Positions 18,608 to 26,087 of a stretch of 64,000 nt of DNA are shown piece by piece. The notes beneath the pieces are model-generated. The model was given only the letters and a program-made list of their open reading frames with translations, was not told the DNA's origin and searched no databases. Each line of letters opens with the position of its first letter. Position 1 is the stretch's first letter. Made by a program: the position numbers and the translations under genes. The stretch covers positions 124,001-188,000 of the forward strand of contig NZ_SDHZ01000004.1 of the NCBI RefSeq assembly GCF_004118675.1. The letters run 5' to 3'. The stretch is from Filimonas effusa (GTDB lineage: Bacteria; Bacteroidota; Bacteroidia; Chitinophagales; Chitinophagaceae).

Positions 18608-18657
18608 CTATCCAATTAGATAGTTATTGTTAATGAAGGTACCCGGAAATAGCTTTG
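18608..18657. promoter_or_regulatory. HxlR operator candidate and promoter for the oxidoreductase gene
   Basis: The palindrome CTATC-CAATTA-GATAG (18608-18623) lies 18 bp upstream of the HxlR start. Just right of it, TTG at 18627-18629 and TAGCTTTG at 18650-18657, spaced by 20 bp, make a Bacteroidota promoter reading toward the gene at 18697. Binding of the regulator to this site would touch the -33 element. Confidence 0.6.
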
Positions 18658-18696
18658 TACTATAAATATGATAGTATCAGATATAAAGATAAGATT

Positions 18697-19242
18697 ATGG
18701 CACTAATTATTCTGGCGCATCCCGATATCGATAAGTCATTTGCGAACAAAACCATTATGGAAGCACTCCGGGAAAAGGCTCCGGGTATTGAAATAAGGAA
18801 CATTGCTAATTTGTATCCTGATTATAAAATCGTTGCCCAGGCGGAGCAGGAGGCTTTGCTCAGGCATCACACGATAATCTTTCAGTACCCTTTTTACTGG
18901 TATAATATGCCTGCCATTTTAAAGCATTGGTTCGATGTGGTGTTTGAATACCAGTTTGCCTATGGCTCAAGAGGTGACAAGCTTAAAGGCAAAAATTTTG
19001 TACCGAGTTTTACTGTGGGAGCACCTGAAAAAGAGTATTACACACTAGGCGAACATCATTTCCACGTAAATGAATTTTGTAAAAACCTGGAGCAGACTGC
19101 CTATTACGCACAAATGAATTACATCAGCCCCGTTTACTTTCATGGCACTTCTCTGGCTGCCGGTTATACAGAAAACGACATAAAATGCAAGGCAAAAGAG
19201 CATGCAGCCAAACTTATGGCGCTGATCGAAACGTTGAAATGA
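18697..19242 (+). CDS. NAD(P)H-dependent oxidoreductase (flavodoxin fold, KefF/NQO type)
   Basis: About 181 residues from the ATG at 18697; the frame extends upstream but this start opens MALIILAHPDIDKSFANKTI, the normal beginning of the fold with its flavin-phosphate loop HPxxxxSxxN. Further landmarks are IIFQYPFYWYNMPAILKHWFDVVFEYQFAYG and SFTVGAPEKEYY. The family reduces quinones or nitro compounds with FMN/FAD. The divergent HxlR regulator and operator suggest induction by such an electrophile. Confidence 0.92.
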   Translation: MALIILAHPDIDKSFANKTIMEALREKAPGIEIRNIANLYPDYKIVAQAEQEALLRHHTIIFQYPFYWYNMPAILKHWFDVVFEYQFAYGSRGDKLKGKNFVPSFTVGAPEKEYYTLGEHHFHVNEFCKNLEQTAYYAQMNYISPVYFHGTSLAAGYTENDIKCKAKEHAAKLMALIETLK

Positions 19243-19319
19243 CGTTGTGTCAATGCCGGCACGACTTGCGCTACCTGGTTTCTGCCGTCTATTCATTAAA
19301 AAAGCTCAAATTTGCGGAT

Positions 19320-19808
19320 ATGGAACATTTAGTTATTCGCCCGCTAAATAATGAAGACGCTTCAAAAGCGGTGGAGTTGATACTTCCCATCCAGCAAATT
19401 GAATTTAATGTTCCCGTAACCATCGATGATCAGCCCGATCTGCTCGATATTGAAGCCTGTTATCATAGAACAGGCGGCTGTTTCTGGGGGGCATTCAGCG
19501 GCGGACAACTGGTAGGTACTATTGCTCTTATTGTAACTCCGGACAACAACGGTGTCATCAGGAAGATGTTTGTAAAAAAGGAATACCGGGGGAAGGAAGC
19601 GGGGATAGCGCAACGGCTGTTAAATACGCTGATAAAATACAGTGAGCATAATGGAGTCATTCACCTGTACCTGGGAACTGTAGAGGCGTTGAAAGCCGCC
19701 CAGCGATTTTATGAACGTAATGGTTTTGAAAGCATACCTAAGGGTAACTTGCCGAAAAGCTTTCCTTTAATGGCTGTTGATACCTTATTCTATTCCCGGA
19801 AGTTATGA
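19320..19808 (+). CDS. GNAT-family N-acetyltransferase
   Basis: About 162 residues starting at the ATG 19320 (MEHLVIRPLNNEDASKAVEL). The longer frame from 19185 overlaps the preceding gene and lacks the fold's beta-1 start. The acetyl-CoA loop is seen as MFVKKEYRGKEAGIAQRLL (motif A, R/Q-x-x-G-x-A), and the C-terminal part has YLGTVEALKAAQRFYERNGF. Substrate unknown. It ends where the next convergent gene ends (stop at 19806-19808, next gene stop at 19809). Confidence 0.9.
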   Translation: MEHLVIRPLNNEDASKAVELILPIQQIEFNVPVTIDDQPDLLDIEACYHRTGGCFWGAFSGGQLVGTIALIVTPDNNGVIRKMFVKKEYRGKEAGIAQRLLNTLIKYSEHNGVIHLYLGTVEALKAAQRFYERNGFESIPKGNLPKSFPLMAVDTLFYSRKL

Positions 19809-20453
19809 TCACTCACGTTCAAACAGGCGTAGTTGTCCGGTAAGCTCAAACTCAACAGCATATCTCTCTCGTGATCCTTCAAACGAACGCGGATACCAAA
19901 GCAGGCCTTTGCGGGTATTGACCAGGTAAATATGAGTTACATCCGCTGCTCCCTCTATTTCCTGTTTCTTTTTCCTGAAGGTTTTTGCGATACGCGATAC
20001 TGCACGGAACGCTATCTTGTCAAGCGAAAATAGCCGCTCCTGCCACGGATCTTTGATTGAAGTGACTACTGGCTTGGGTTGTTGCCACTCGCCTTTTTCA
20101 TAATAATATTCGTCAAGATGTTCTGCATTATGCGGATCCTGGATTTCCAAACGGATGCGGCCATCGTCATAAAAATGAATATCCTCCAATACCCGGATAG
20201 CCTCTTTAGGGACTCCCAGTCGCTTTATAAGCGCATATTCGGCACTATCCAGGGTAGCTTCGTTGGTCCAGTCAAAGCTAAAAGCCGGCTGATCCTGTAA
20301 TGGCACAGCGCTGGTGTTGTTTCCGGCAACACCAGCTTTATCTGCCAGGGTGTCTTCAATTGTATCCTGGAAATTGGTTTTAAACAGCATACCTGCAATA
20401 GCCGTACAGATAACGGCCGCCAGCGTTATACGTAAGAGGGCAGATCGCTTCAT
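19809..20453 (-). CDS. Hypothetical membrane-anchored protein
   Basis: A 214-residue protein I do not recognise. One N-terminal helix (LRITLAAVICTAIAGMLF, residues 7-24) anchors it or acts as a signal, followed by an acidic extracytoplasmic domain. It is the last gene of a three-gene leftward operon and overlaps its predecessor by 4 bp (ATGA), which indicates translational coupling. The neighbours are also uncharacterised membrane proteins, so a shared envelope role is possible but unproven. Confidence 0.75.
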   Translation of the reverse strand: MKRSALLRITLAAVICTAIAGMLFKTNFQDTIEDTLADKAGVAGNNTSAVPLQDQPAFSFDWTNEATLDSAEYALIKRLGVPKEAIRVLEDIHFYDDGRIRLEIQDPHNAEHLDEYYYEKGEWQQPKPVVTSIKDPWQERLFSLDKIAFRAVSRIAKTFRKKKQEIEGAADVTHIYLVNTRKGLLWYPRSFEGSRERYAVEFELTGQLRLFERE

Positions 20454-21436
20454 GATATATTTGTATTGGCAATTAACACTTCTTCTAATTCCACGTGCTG
20501 CGGATGGGCAGGAAGATAAAAGATAGGAATCTCTTTAAGCTCCGCAAATTGCCCCATTTCCAATGGCGATACAAGTTTTTTGGTGCTCACCTGGTGCCTA
20601 TTTCCACGCTCGTCGTTGAAACGCAGCTCTAAACGGATCATATGCGAATCATTGACCGTAGTGCCTGTTTGTTTTAGTGACAATACTTCTGCTATCGTCC
20701 TTCTGCCCTTATAGAGCAGGTAGGGGTTTTTACGTATGTTCAATAGCTTGATAAAAACAAAGTAAAGTATAAGTGCCACAAAAAGGGCAATGAGTGGGAT
20801 CAGCAACAGCGGGTGCGAAGCCGATAAAAAACGCCAGCCATAGCCCCTATTTTCCTGTTGATAGGCATAGCAATAATAACCCACTATGCCAGCGGCAGGC
20901 GCCAGTACAATAATCGTCCTTATCAGCACATTTATGACGCTTATCTTATAATCCGAATCCTGTAAAATGCAATAGGGAGTCCGGCGCAACTCCTCGTCTA
21001 CGAGAAGTTGCGCGTTTGCTCCCCGGGCAAATCTATTACGTTCCGGATACCGGTCTTTCAGTACCAGGCTATCTTCAATCATGGTGCCTGCAAAATTCTT
21101 CAGCTTAAAGCTGATAGATAAAACAGGCCATTGACCATCTTTTATTTTCCTTACATTGTTAATGACTATAGGTATCGATCTGCCGTATAGCTGCAGGTAG
21201 CGTATGCTCCTTATTTTGGAAAACAAAGAAAATACGCCGGCATAGGCCAATGACACCCAACAAAGCGACCATAGGAAAACAGAAAGGAAGAGATATAATA
21301 TGGCCCTGTATGGCGAGCTATTTGCCAGCTGATAAGGGCTCTTTAATCCCGTACCATAGTAAATGATACACGGATGTACAAAGATGAAGTAGGCGATAAA
21401 CAGCCCCCAGAAAATAATGAATCCGTATTTTTTCAA
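20450..21436 (-). CDS. Hypothetical multi-pass membrane protein (DUF3592-like)
   Basis: A 328-residue protein with about four membrane helices: residues 5-25 and 45-70 at the N-terminus, then near 170-190 and 205-230. Two soluble beta-rich segments follow the first and last pairs, with repeated patterns like RSIPIVINNVRKIKDGQWPVLSISFKL and RRTIAEVLSLKQTGTTVNDSHMIRLELRF. These resemble the small beta modules of DUF3592 proteins. Middle gene of the operon; function unknown. Confidence 0.75.
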   Translation of the reverse strand: MKKYGFIIFWGLFIAYFIFVHPCIIYYGTGLKSPYQLANSSPYRAILYLFLSVFLWSLCWVSLAYAGVFSLFSKIRSIRYLQLYGRSIPIVINNVRKIKDGQWPVLSISFKLKNFAGTMIEDSLVLKDRYPERNRFARGANAQLLVDEELRRTPYCILQDSDYKISVINVLIRTIIVLAPAAGIVGYYCYAYQQENRGYGWRFLSASHPLLLIPLIALFVALILYFVFIKLLNIRKNPYLLYKGRRTIAEVLSLKQTGTTVNDSHMIRLELRFNDERGNRHQVSTKKLVSPLEMGQFAELKEIPIFYLPAHPQHVELEEVLIANTNIS

Positions 21437-21458
21437 AGCGTATAATTAAGAGCAGCTC

Positions 21459-22208
21459 CTATTCTGCACCTTTCAGCGTAAAACAAACTCCTGAATACTT
21501 TTGTTTATCGCTGCCGATATACGAAGCATCGTAGTTTTTCTTTTCCGGCTCTCCTAATTGTTCCTTCAGGAGTGAGTAGTTCACTTTTTCTACACGACTT
21601 TCCCACTCATTGTCAGAGGAGGGTTTTATAGGTTCGAGGTTTTTCATTTCAAATACAACATGCAGTGGCGTGGTCTGTTTGGAGCGCCTTACAAACAGGG
21701 TATCTCCTTCTATTTTCTGTATCAGGATCCAGCCTTCAGGCAATCCATCGACACTGTTACCGTCCTTGTCGGTAAAAAACACGACGCCATAACGCTGTCC
21801 CTCTTTTACTTGCATTAACTGTGCTTTCATATGTGATTGCTGGTTGCCCAGCTCGTTCATCTTTGCCTTGTTTTTAAAGTGCATAAACACAGCCACAACG
21901 GCTATCGCTACGACAGCATAGAGCATGCCTTTCCAAAGCTGAAAATAGGGGATGGTAAATGTTTGCTTAAAGCGATTGATCTCTTGCTTAAGCTCCTCTG
22001 AATAATGTTTTGAGCGTACCTTCTGACCGTTTTTGTTGTAAACGCGGGCCACCTTCATGAAGCCGCCACCAAAGGGCAGCCCTATAAACGTTCGGGCAGG
22101 AACTACTATTTTAATCTGGTACTGCGAGGGGGTGGGTTCATTGGTAAGTTGGGTTTCTATCCACTTCTCTCCTAAAACATAATCGTAAAGACCGTAAACT
22201 AAAAACAT
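21459..22208 (-). CDS. Hypothetical single-pass membrane protein
   Basis: A 249-residue protein of unknown function. A membrane helix near residues 93-111 (GMLYAVVAIAVVAVFMHF) separates a short N-terminal beta-rich region from a longer domain with GQRYGVVFFTDKDGNSVDGLPEGWILIQKIEGDTLFVRRS. The first gene of the three-gene leftward operon, with 22 bp to the next. The start ATG at 22206-22208 is the only plausible one. Confidence 0.75.
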   Translation of the reverse strand: MFLVYGLYDYVLGEKWIETQLTNEPTPSQYQIKIVVPARTFIGLPFGGGFMKVARVYNKNGQKVRSKHYSEELKQEINRFKQTFTIPYFQLWKGMLYAVVAIAVVAVFMHFKNKAKMNELGNQQSHMKAQLMQVKEGQRYGVVFFTDKDGNSVDGLPEGWILIQKIEGDTLFVRRSKQTTPLHVVFEMKNLEPIKPSSDNEWESRVEKVNYSLLKEQLGEPEKKNYDASYIGSDKQKYSGVCFTLKGAE

Positions 22209-22433
22209 ATGTTAACAAAATTGGTGTACTTCAATGAATGCTATTCCGATCTTCCCTTTCATTCATACCTTATCTAAGGGACTGCAAAGCCGAACAGGAT
22301 AGCTTATATTTTGTCATCGGTATACTAATCAATATTTGTTCCATATAAAAAAGTATAAAAAAAGATAGGGCGAAATCAGAGTTTTTTTTATTGCCATCAT
22401 CTTCCGCCACTATTTATCATTCTGTCTCTGTTG

Positions 22434-22874
22434 TTATTCTCCTATTGGCTTGTTGGTGCTTATGGCCAGTCTGTTCCAGGTATTGATGGTGGCAATGGAC
22501 AGCAGTATCTGGGCGATTTGGTTGTCGGTAAATAATTGTTTGGCTTTTGCATATGTTTCGTCACTCAGGCCATGTTGATGGACTAAAGTAACTTCTTCCG
22601 TCATCTGGAGAATGACGCGTTCTTCTTCGGTATAAAGTGTTGTTTCCCGCCATGCGTTCAGTAGAAAGATCCGTTGCTGGGTTTCTCCATACTTCAGTGC
22701 GTCTTTGGTGTGCATGTCCAGGCAAAATGCACATCCGTTGATCTGTGATGCGCGAATTTTTATCAGCTCTTTCTGGATTTTGGTGAGCGAAGAATGCTGA
22801 AGCGTAACTTCCAGGGCATACATCGCTTTATAGGCAGCAGGCTCCAAGGCTGTGATGTCGATACGGTTATTCAT
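22434..22874 (-). CDS. AhpD-like carboxymuconolactone decarboxylase-family protein
   Basis: A 146-residue all-helical protein with the redox motif CAFCLDMH (CxxCxxxH) near residues 53-60, and a C-terminal INTWNRLAIS, typical of the AhpD-like peroxidase-reductase superfamily. Such proteins reduce peroxides or act as redox partners, in the cytoplasm. On the minus strand a -7 box TAGCTTTG lies at 22931-22938. It is divergent from the monooxygenase gene at 23022. Confidence 0.92.
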   Translation of the reverse strand: MNNRIDITALEPAAYKAMYALEVTLQHSSLTKIQKELIKIRASQINGCAFCLDMHTKDALKYGETQQRIFLLNAWRETTLYTEEERVILQMTEEVTLVHQHGLSDETYAKAKQLFTDNQIAQILLSIATINTWNRLAISTNKPIGE

Positions 22875-23021
22875 AAAATATGTTTTTGCTATGAATGTTA
22901 ATGTTGTTTATGTTCTTGTGATCACGGGTACAAAGCTAGCAGCCACCTGCAGCAACATTCTTAAGCTGGTTTAAGAAATGCCGTTTATGACGTAAATTGT
23001 AAGCCTTGAAAAACTATTCCC

Positions 23022-23549
23022 ATGCCCATACATGTAGCTATCACCCGGAAGGTGCTTCCCGGAAAGGAAGAAGAATTTGAAGTGGCCCTTCGCGACTTTC
23101 TGGGACAATCTTTTGCACATGAAGGTGTGCACGGCGCCATGATGATCACCGCCTTAAAAGAAGATGGTAAAAACGAAATAGGGATTCTCAGAACCTTTGC
23201 CGATGAAAGGGAGCGTGATGCGTTTTATAATTCAAAACTTTTCAAGGATTGGGATGCTTATGCTTCCACATTAACCGAAGATCCGGTGTATCGTCATCTG
23301 ACAGGACTTGAGGCATGGTTTCGTACGCCAACACCCCCACCCAGGTGGAAGATGGCTGTAGCTACTTTATGTGGTGTTTTTCCTACCAGCTTATTCCTTT
23401 CGTTTACGGTGGGGCCATTGATACAAAAGTTACCGCCGCCGCTGCGTTTGCTGATCATCGCTGGCTGCATGGTGGCGCTATTGACCTGGGTGGTAATGCC
23501 GGTAGTTACCAAAGTATTGAGGAGATGGCTGAAACCTGTAAAACCTTAG
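23022..23549 (+). CDS. Antibiotic biosynthesis monooxygenase-domain membrane protein
   Basis: A 175-residue protein. Residues 1-95 form the ABM ferredoxin-like domain (VAITRKVLPGKEEEFEVALRDFL, AFYNSKLFKDWD), the fold of HmoB/YgiN-like quinol monooxygenases. Two membrane helices follow (about 112-130 and 143-163), ending in a basic tail WLKPVKP. This ABM plus 2-TM layout is common in environmental bacteria; the substrate is not known. It is divergent from the AhpD-like gene, suggesting a shared redox response. Confidence 0.88.
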   Translation: MPIHVAITRKVLPGKEEEFEVALRDFLGQSFAHEGVHGAMMITALKEDGKNEIGILRTFADERERDAFYNSKLFKDWDAYASTLTEDPVYRHLTGLEAWFRTPTPPPRWKMAVATLCGVFPTSLFLSFTVGPLIQKLPPPLRLLIIAGCMVALLTWVVMPVVTKVLRRWLKPVKP

Positions 23550-23651
23550 ATCGGATGATATCACCCGCCTTTTATTTGCAGAATCAGGCGGGTAACTATA
23601 AAGCAGCTTCGGCGGCGCCTCTCAGGTAAGGCTGCTGCCGAAGCCAGGTGC

Positions 23652-24530
23652 TTAGTACTTGCGCGCAAACTCTTTTGCAAAGTCTTCGAGCTTTGTCTTT
23701 CCGTTTGCCGGGGAGCCTGTTTGCTGAAAGTCGGCCAATATGATACCGTTACGGATGCCTGTACCCATTTCGGTATATAAGCCTGCGATTTCTTCCGGTA
23801 CACCTGCCTGCGTCATACCTGCTAAAGCCTGCGCGTCGGTAAATTCCACCCAGGGAAGCGTTGGCAATCCTATCGCTTTGCCTAATTCCGCAGCCACTTC
23901 TGCCGGCTGACGCATATCGCTTACAATATAACGCACAGTTTTTCCTTCGGGTGATTGCCGGAGTGCATCAGCTGCTGCAGTTGCAATATCTTCCGGATGT
24001 GCTAGTGCTAAAGGAGTGGTTGCGGGGAAATTGGCACCCATAATACCCGCGCCTTTGATCAATGGAACATCATTATAGAAATTGGTAAAGAAGTAGCCTG
24101 CTCTGAGGAAGGTGACTGATACATTTTCCAGCTCACTATATAATTTTTCAATACGATGGAGTCCTGTGATAGGTCCGGTGCCACCAGGAGCATCTGCGCC
24201 AATGCTGCTCAGCATTACTACATGTTTTACGCCGGTTTCGGCAATAGCTGTGGCAAAGGCCCTGCCTGCATCTACTGTGTTGTTAATGATATTGCTGCCG
24301 CCCATATTGGGAGGTGTCATCGCAAATACTGCTGCTGCATCATTAAGGGCCTGTTTCAGGAAGCTGGCGTTGCTAACCGAGCCAATGGCCGCCCTGGCGC
24401 CCAAAGCCTCAATATCTGCTTTCCTGTCTGAGTTGCTGCTGATCACCGTTACGGTATGTCCTGCAGCTACCAGCTGCTTTGTCAAGGGGCGGCCTATGTT
24501 TCCTAAAGAACCTGAAATTGTAATATTCAT
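23652..24530 (-). CDS. NmrA-like NAD(P)-binding protein
   Basis: About 292 residues from the ATG 24528-24530. This start opens MNITISGSLGNIGRPLTKQL with the cofactor motif GxxGxxG. The frame runs 18 codons further upstream but would begin before the promoter. Characteristic segments: VSNASFLKQALNDAAAVFAMTPPNM, HVVMLSSIGADAPGGTGPITGLHRIEKLYSEL and FLRAGYFFTNF. The lack of the SDR YxxxK in its usual place marks the atypical (NmrA/azoreductase-like) branch. Divergent from an HxlR regulator, with overlapping promoters. Confidence 0.9.
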   Translation of the reverse strand: MNITISGSLGNIGRPLTKQLVAAGHTVTVISSNSDRKADIEALGARAAIGSVSNASFLKQALNDAAAVFAMTPPNMGGSNIINNTVDAGRAFATAIAETGVKHVVMLSSIGADAPGGTGPITGLHRIEKLYSELENVSVTFLRAGYFFTNFYNDVPLIKGAGIMGANFPATTPLALAHPEDIATAAADALRQSPEGKTVRYIVSDMRQPAEVAAELGKAIGLPTLPWVEFTDAQALAGMTQAGVPEEIAGLYTEMGTGIRNGIILADFQQTGSPANGKTKLEDFAKEFARKY

Positions 24531-24535
24531 CGTGT

Positions 24536-24588
24536 TTGTTTTTATTTCGGAAACAAAGCTACCTTTGTACTTACTTTTATACAAGTAC
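24536..24588. promoter_or_regulatory. Overlapping divergent promoters with HxlR operator candidate
   Basis: Rightward promoter: TTG 24536-24538 and TACCTTTG 24560-24567, spacing 21 bp, for the HxlR gene at 24608. Leftward promoter (minus strand): -7 TAGCTTTG at 24554-24561 and TTG at 24582-24584, spacing 20 bp, for the NmrA-like gene. The -7 boxes overlap by two bases. The palindrome GTACTT-N10-AAGTAC (24567-24588) covers the leftward -33 element. Confidence 0.7.
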
Positions 24589-24607
24589 CTACCCCAAAGT
24601 AAGTGTC

Positions 24608-24979
24608 ATGGCAGCTATAAAACAGTCATCAACGATACAGGAAAACAAGCAGTACGCGCTTGATCTATGTCCCGTTACCTATGTAATGGAAAAAATAGGC
24701 GGCTATTGGAAGCCCATTATTCTCTACCATCTGTCAACCGGCGACAAGCGTTACAGTGAATTGAAAAAAGCCATCCCCGCGATCACGGAGAAAATGCTGA
24801 TCCAGCATCTGAAGCAGCTGGAGGCTGATAGTCTCGTTATTCGGGAAGCAAAGCCGGTGGTGCCTCCTTTTGTAACATACCGGCTTAGTAAAGCAGGGCA
24901 GGGGCTTTCGCCTGTAATTGAAGCGATGGCTAACTGGGCATTCCGCGACAGGGAAGGGGCTTTCAGCGGGGGCGGCTAA
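24608..24979 (+). CDS. HxlR-family transcriptional regulator
   Basis: About 123 residues from the ATG at 24608 (MAAIKQSSTIQENKQYALDL). The longer frame from 24536 would include the promoter. Winged-helix landmarks: CPVTYVMEKIGGYWKPIILYHL, RYSELKKAIPAITEKMLIQHLKQLEADSLV. It has a single cysteine, in DLCPVTYV, positioned like the sensing cysteine of YodB/QorR-type relatives. It is divergent from the NmrA-like gene and probably controls both genes through the palindrome between them. Confidence 0.93.
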   Translation: MAAIKQSSTIQENKQYALDLCPVTYVMEKIGGYWKPIILYHLSTGDKRYSELKKAIPAITEKMLIQHLKQLEADSLVIREAKPVVPPFVTYRLSKAGQGLSPVIEAMANWAFRDREGAFSGGG

Positions 24980-25038
24980 AATCAGTTTGCAGTATAGCGG
25001 AAAGATGTATTATTGTAAGTGTTCAAACGACAATTATC

Positions 25039-25599
25039 ATGAAGACGCAAAAGCAAAGGATGTTCGATGGAGAGCCTTACGATGCTCATTCCAAAGAAAT
25101 GGTAGACATCAGGAGGCAAACAAAGAAACTCCTGCACAGGCTGAATGTAACCGAGTACTATTCCGAAAACTCCCAGGCCATATTAAACGAGTTATGTCCT
25201 AACTCGGCTAAAAATATTCATTTCGAACCTCCGTTCCATTGTGATTATGGGGATCATATTTATGCCGGCGATAAAGTGTTCATCAATTTCGGAGCAGTCA
25301 TTCTTGATGGCGCCAAGGTAACTATCGGCGCCCGCACCATGCTGGCTCCCGGTGTACATATTTATACTGCGCAGCACCCGCTTGATGCCGATGAGCGTGA
25401 CAAGTGGGAAGACTGCAAGCCTGTGACAATAGGTGAGCGTTGCTGGATAGGTGGCCATGTTACTATATGTCCTGGTGTTACAATAGGCGATCGTTGTGTT
25501 ATTGGCGCCGGTTCGGTAGTAACGAGAGATATACCAGCGGATTCCCTTGCTGTGGGTAATCCTGCACGCGTTATCAGGAAGTTGAACGGTACGAAATAG
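25039..25599 (+). CDS. Maltose/galactoside-type sugar O-acetyltransferase
   Basis: A 186-residue left-handed beta-helix acetyltransferase. The N-terminal maltose-acetyltransferase helix region contains MFDGEPYDAHSKEMVDIRRQTK. The hexapeptide repeats follow (GDKVFINFGAVILDGAKVTIG, GVTIGDRCVIGAGSVVTRDIP), with the catalytic histidine in TAQHPLD near residue 115 and the C-terminal AVGNPARVIRKL. It transfers acetyl from acetyl-CoA to a sugar hydroxyl. It is the last chromosomal gene before the tRNA-Pro used by the ICE. Confidence 0.94.
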   Translation: MKTQKQRMFDGEPYDAHSKEMVDIRRQTKKLLHRLNVTEYYSENSQAILNELCPNSAKNIHFEPPFHCDYGDHIYAGDKVFINFGAVILDGAKVTIGARTMLAPGVHIYTAQHPLDADERDKWEDCKPVTIGERCWIGGHVTICPGVTIGDRCVIGAGSVVTRDIPADSLAVGNPARVIRKLNGTK

Positions 25600-25639
25600 G
25601 GAGCTTTCGAAACTTTTTTCGCAAAAGTTAAAGTAAAGC

Positions 25640-25670
25640 TTGGCTTGTATCATACAAACTCCTACTTTTG
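25640..25670 (+). promoter_or_regulatory. Bacteroidota-type promoter of tRNA-Pro
   Basis: The TTG at 25640-25642 and the -7 box TACTTTTG at 25663-25670 (TAnnTTTG) are 20 bp apart. The tRNA starts 33 bp after the -7 box. Confidence 0.75.
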
Positions 25671-25702
25671 CACCCCATCCACTACAAATGGATGGCGAGG
25701 CT

Positions 25703-25776
25703 CGGGAGGTAGTTCAGCCCGGTAGAATACCTGGTTTGGGACCAGGGGGTCGCAGGTTCGAATCCTGTCCTCCCGA
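25703..25776 (+). tRNA. tRNA-Pro (TGG anticodon), ICE attachment site
   Basis: Acceptor arms CGGGAGG (25703-25709) and CCTCCCG (25769-25775) with discriminator A at 25776. The anticodon stem-loop CCTGG-TTTGGGA-CCAGG gives anticodon TGG, and the T arm is CAGGTTCGAATCCTG. The gene remains complete after integration because the element carries its last 19 bases. The 3' end is duplicated at 63159-63178. Confidence 0.96.
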
Positions 25777-25777
25777 C
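25758..25777. repeat. attL (tRNA-Pro 3' end, direct repeat copy 1)
   Basis: The 20-bp sequence TCGAATCCTGTCCTCCCGAC is identical to the copy at 63159-63178. Bases outside the repeat differ on both sides. Confidence 0.92.
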
Positions 25778-25823
25778 GAAAGAGGCTTCATTTTGAAATA
25801 AGATGTAGTCACAAAAAGTCGGA

Positions 25824-25856
25824 AACCCCGCAAACATTGAGTTTGCGGGGTTTTTT
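25824..25856 (+). terminator. Rho-independent terminator inside ICE left end
   Basis: A 12-bp perfect stem AACCCCGCAAAC / GTTTGCGGGGTT with loop ATTGA, followed by TTTT, 48 bp after the tRNA. It ends tRNA-Pro transcription before the integrase gene and stands in for the chromosome's own terminator, now at 63185. Confidence 0.88.
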
Positions 25857-26006
25857 CATTTTAGCCCCACATCAATTTATATCATAGTATTTCAATCTGG
25901 CGGTGAGTAATTGTGTGAGTAAAAAAACTCGGTAATTTTTACTCATGAAAATTCATTCAAACTTTTGAAGCTCAACTTGTTAGGGCTCTTTATTTTGTTG
26001 CGTCCT

Positions 26007-26024
26007 GACAGGATTTGAACTCGC
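26007..26024 (-). other. Inverted tRNA-Pro-like fragment near attL
   Basis: GACAGGATTTGAACTCGC matches the complement of the tRNA-Pro T-arm region at 15 of 18 positions, and lies 230 bp inside the element in reverse orientation relative to attL. It could be an old attachment-site remnant or an integrase-binding sequence, or chance. Confidence 0.4.
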
Positions 26025-26087
26025 TTCCTTACGTGGAAAGAGGTGAAAGAATTGGAAAATATTTCAAAACATTTCAATTCAAGTGGT

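Noticed and set aside
25192-25653. A 153-codon minus-strand frame
   Set aside because: It is antisense within the O-acetyltransferase gene, whose hexapeptide repeats are clear.
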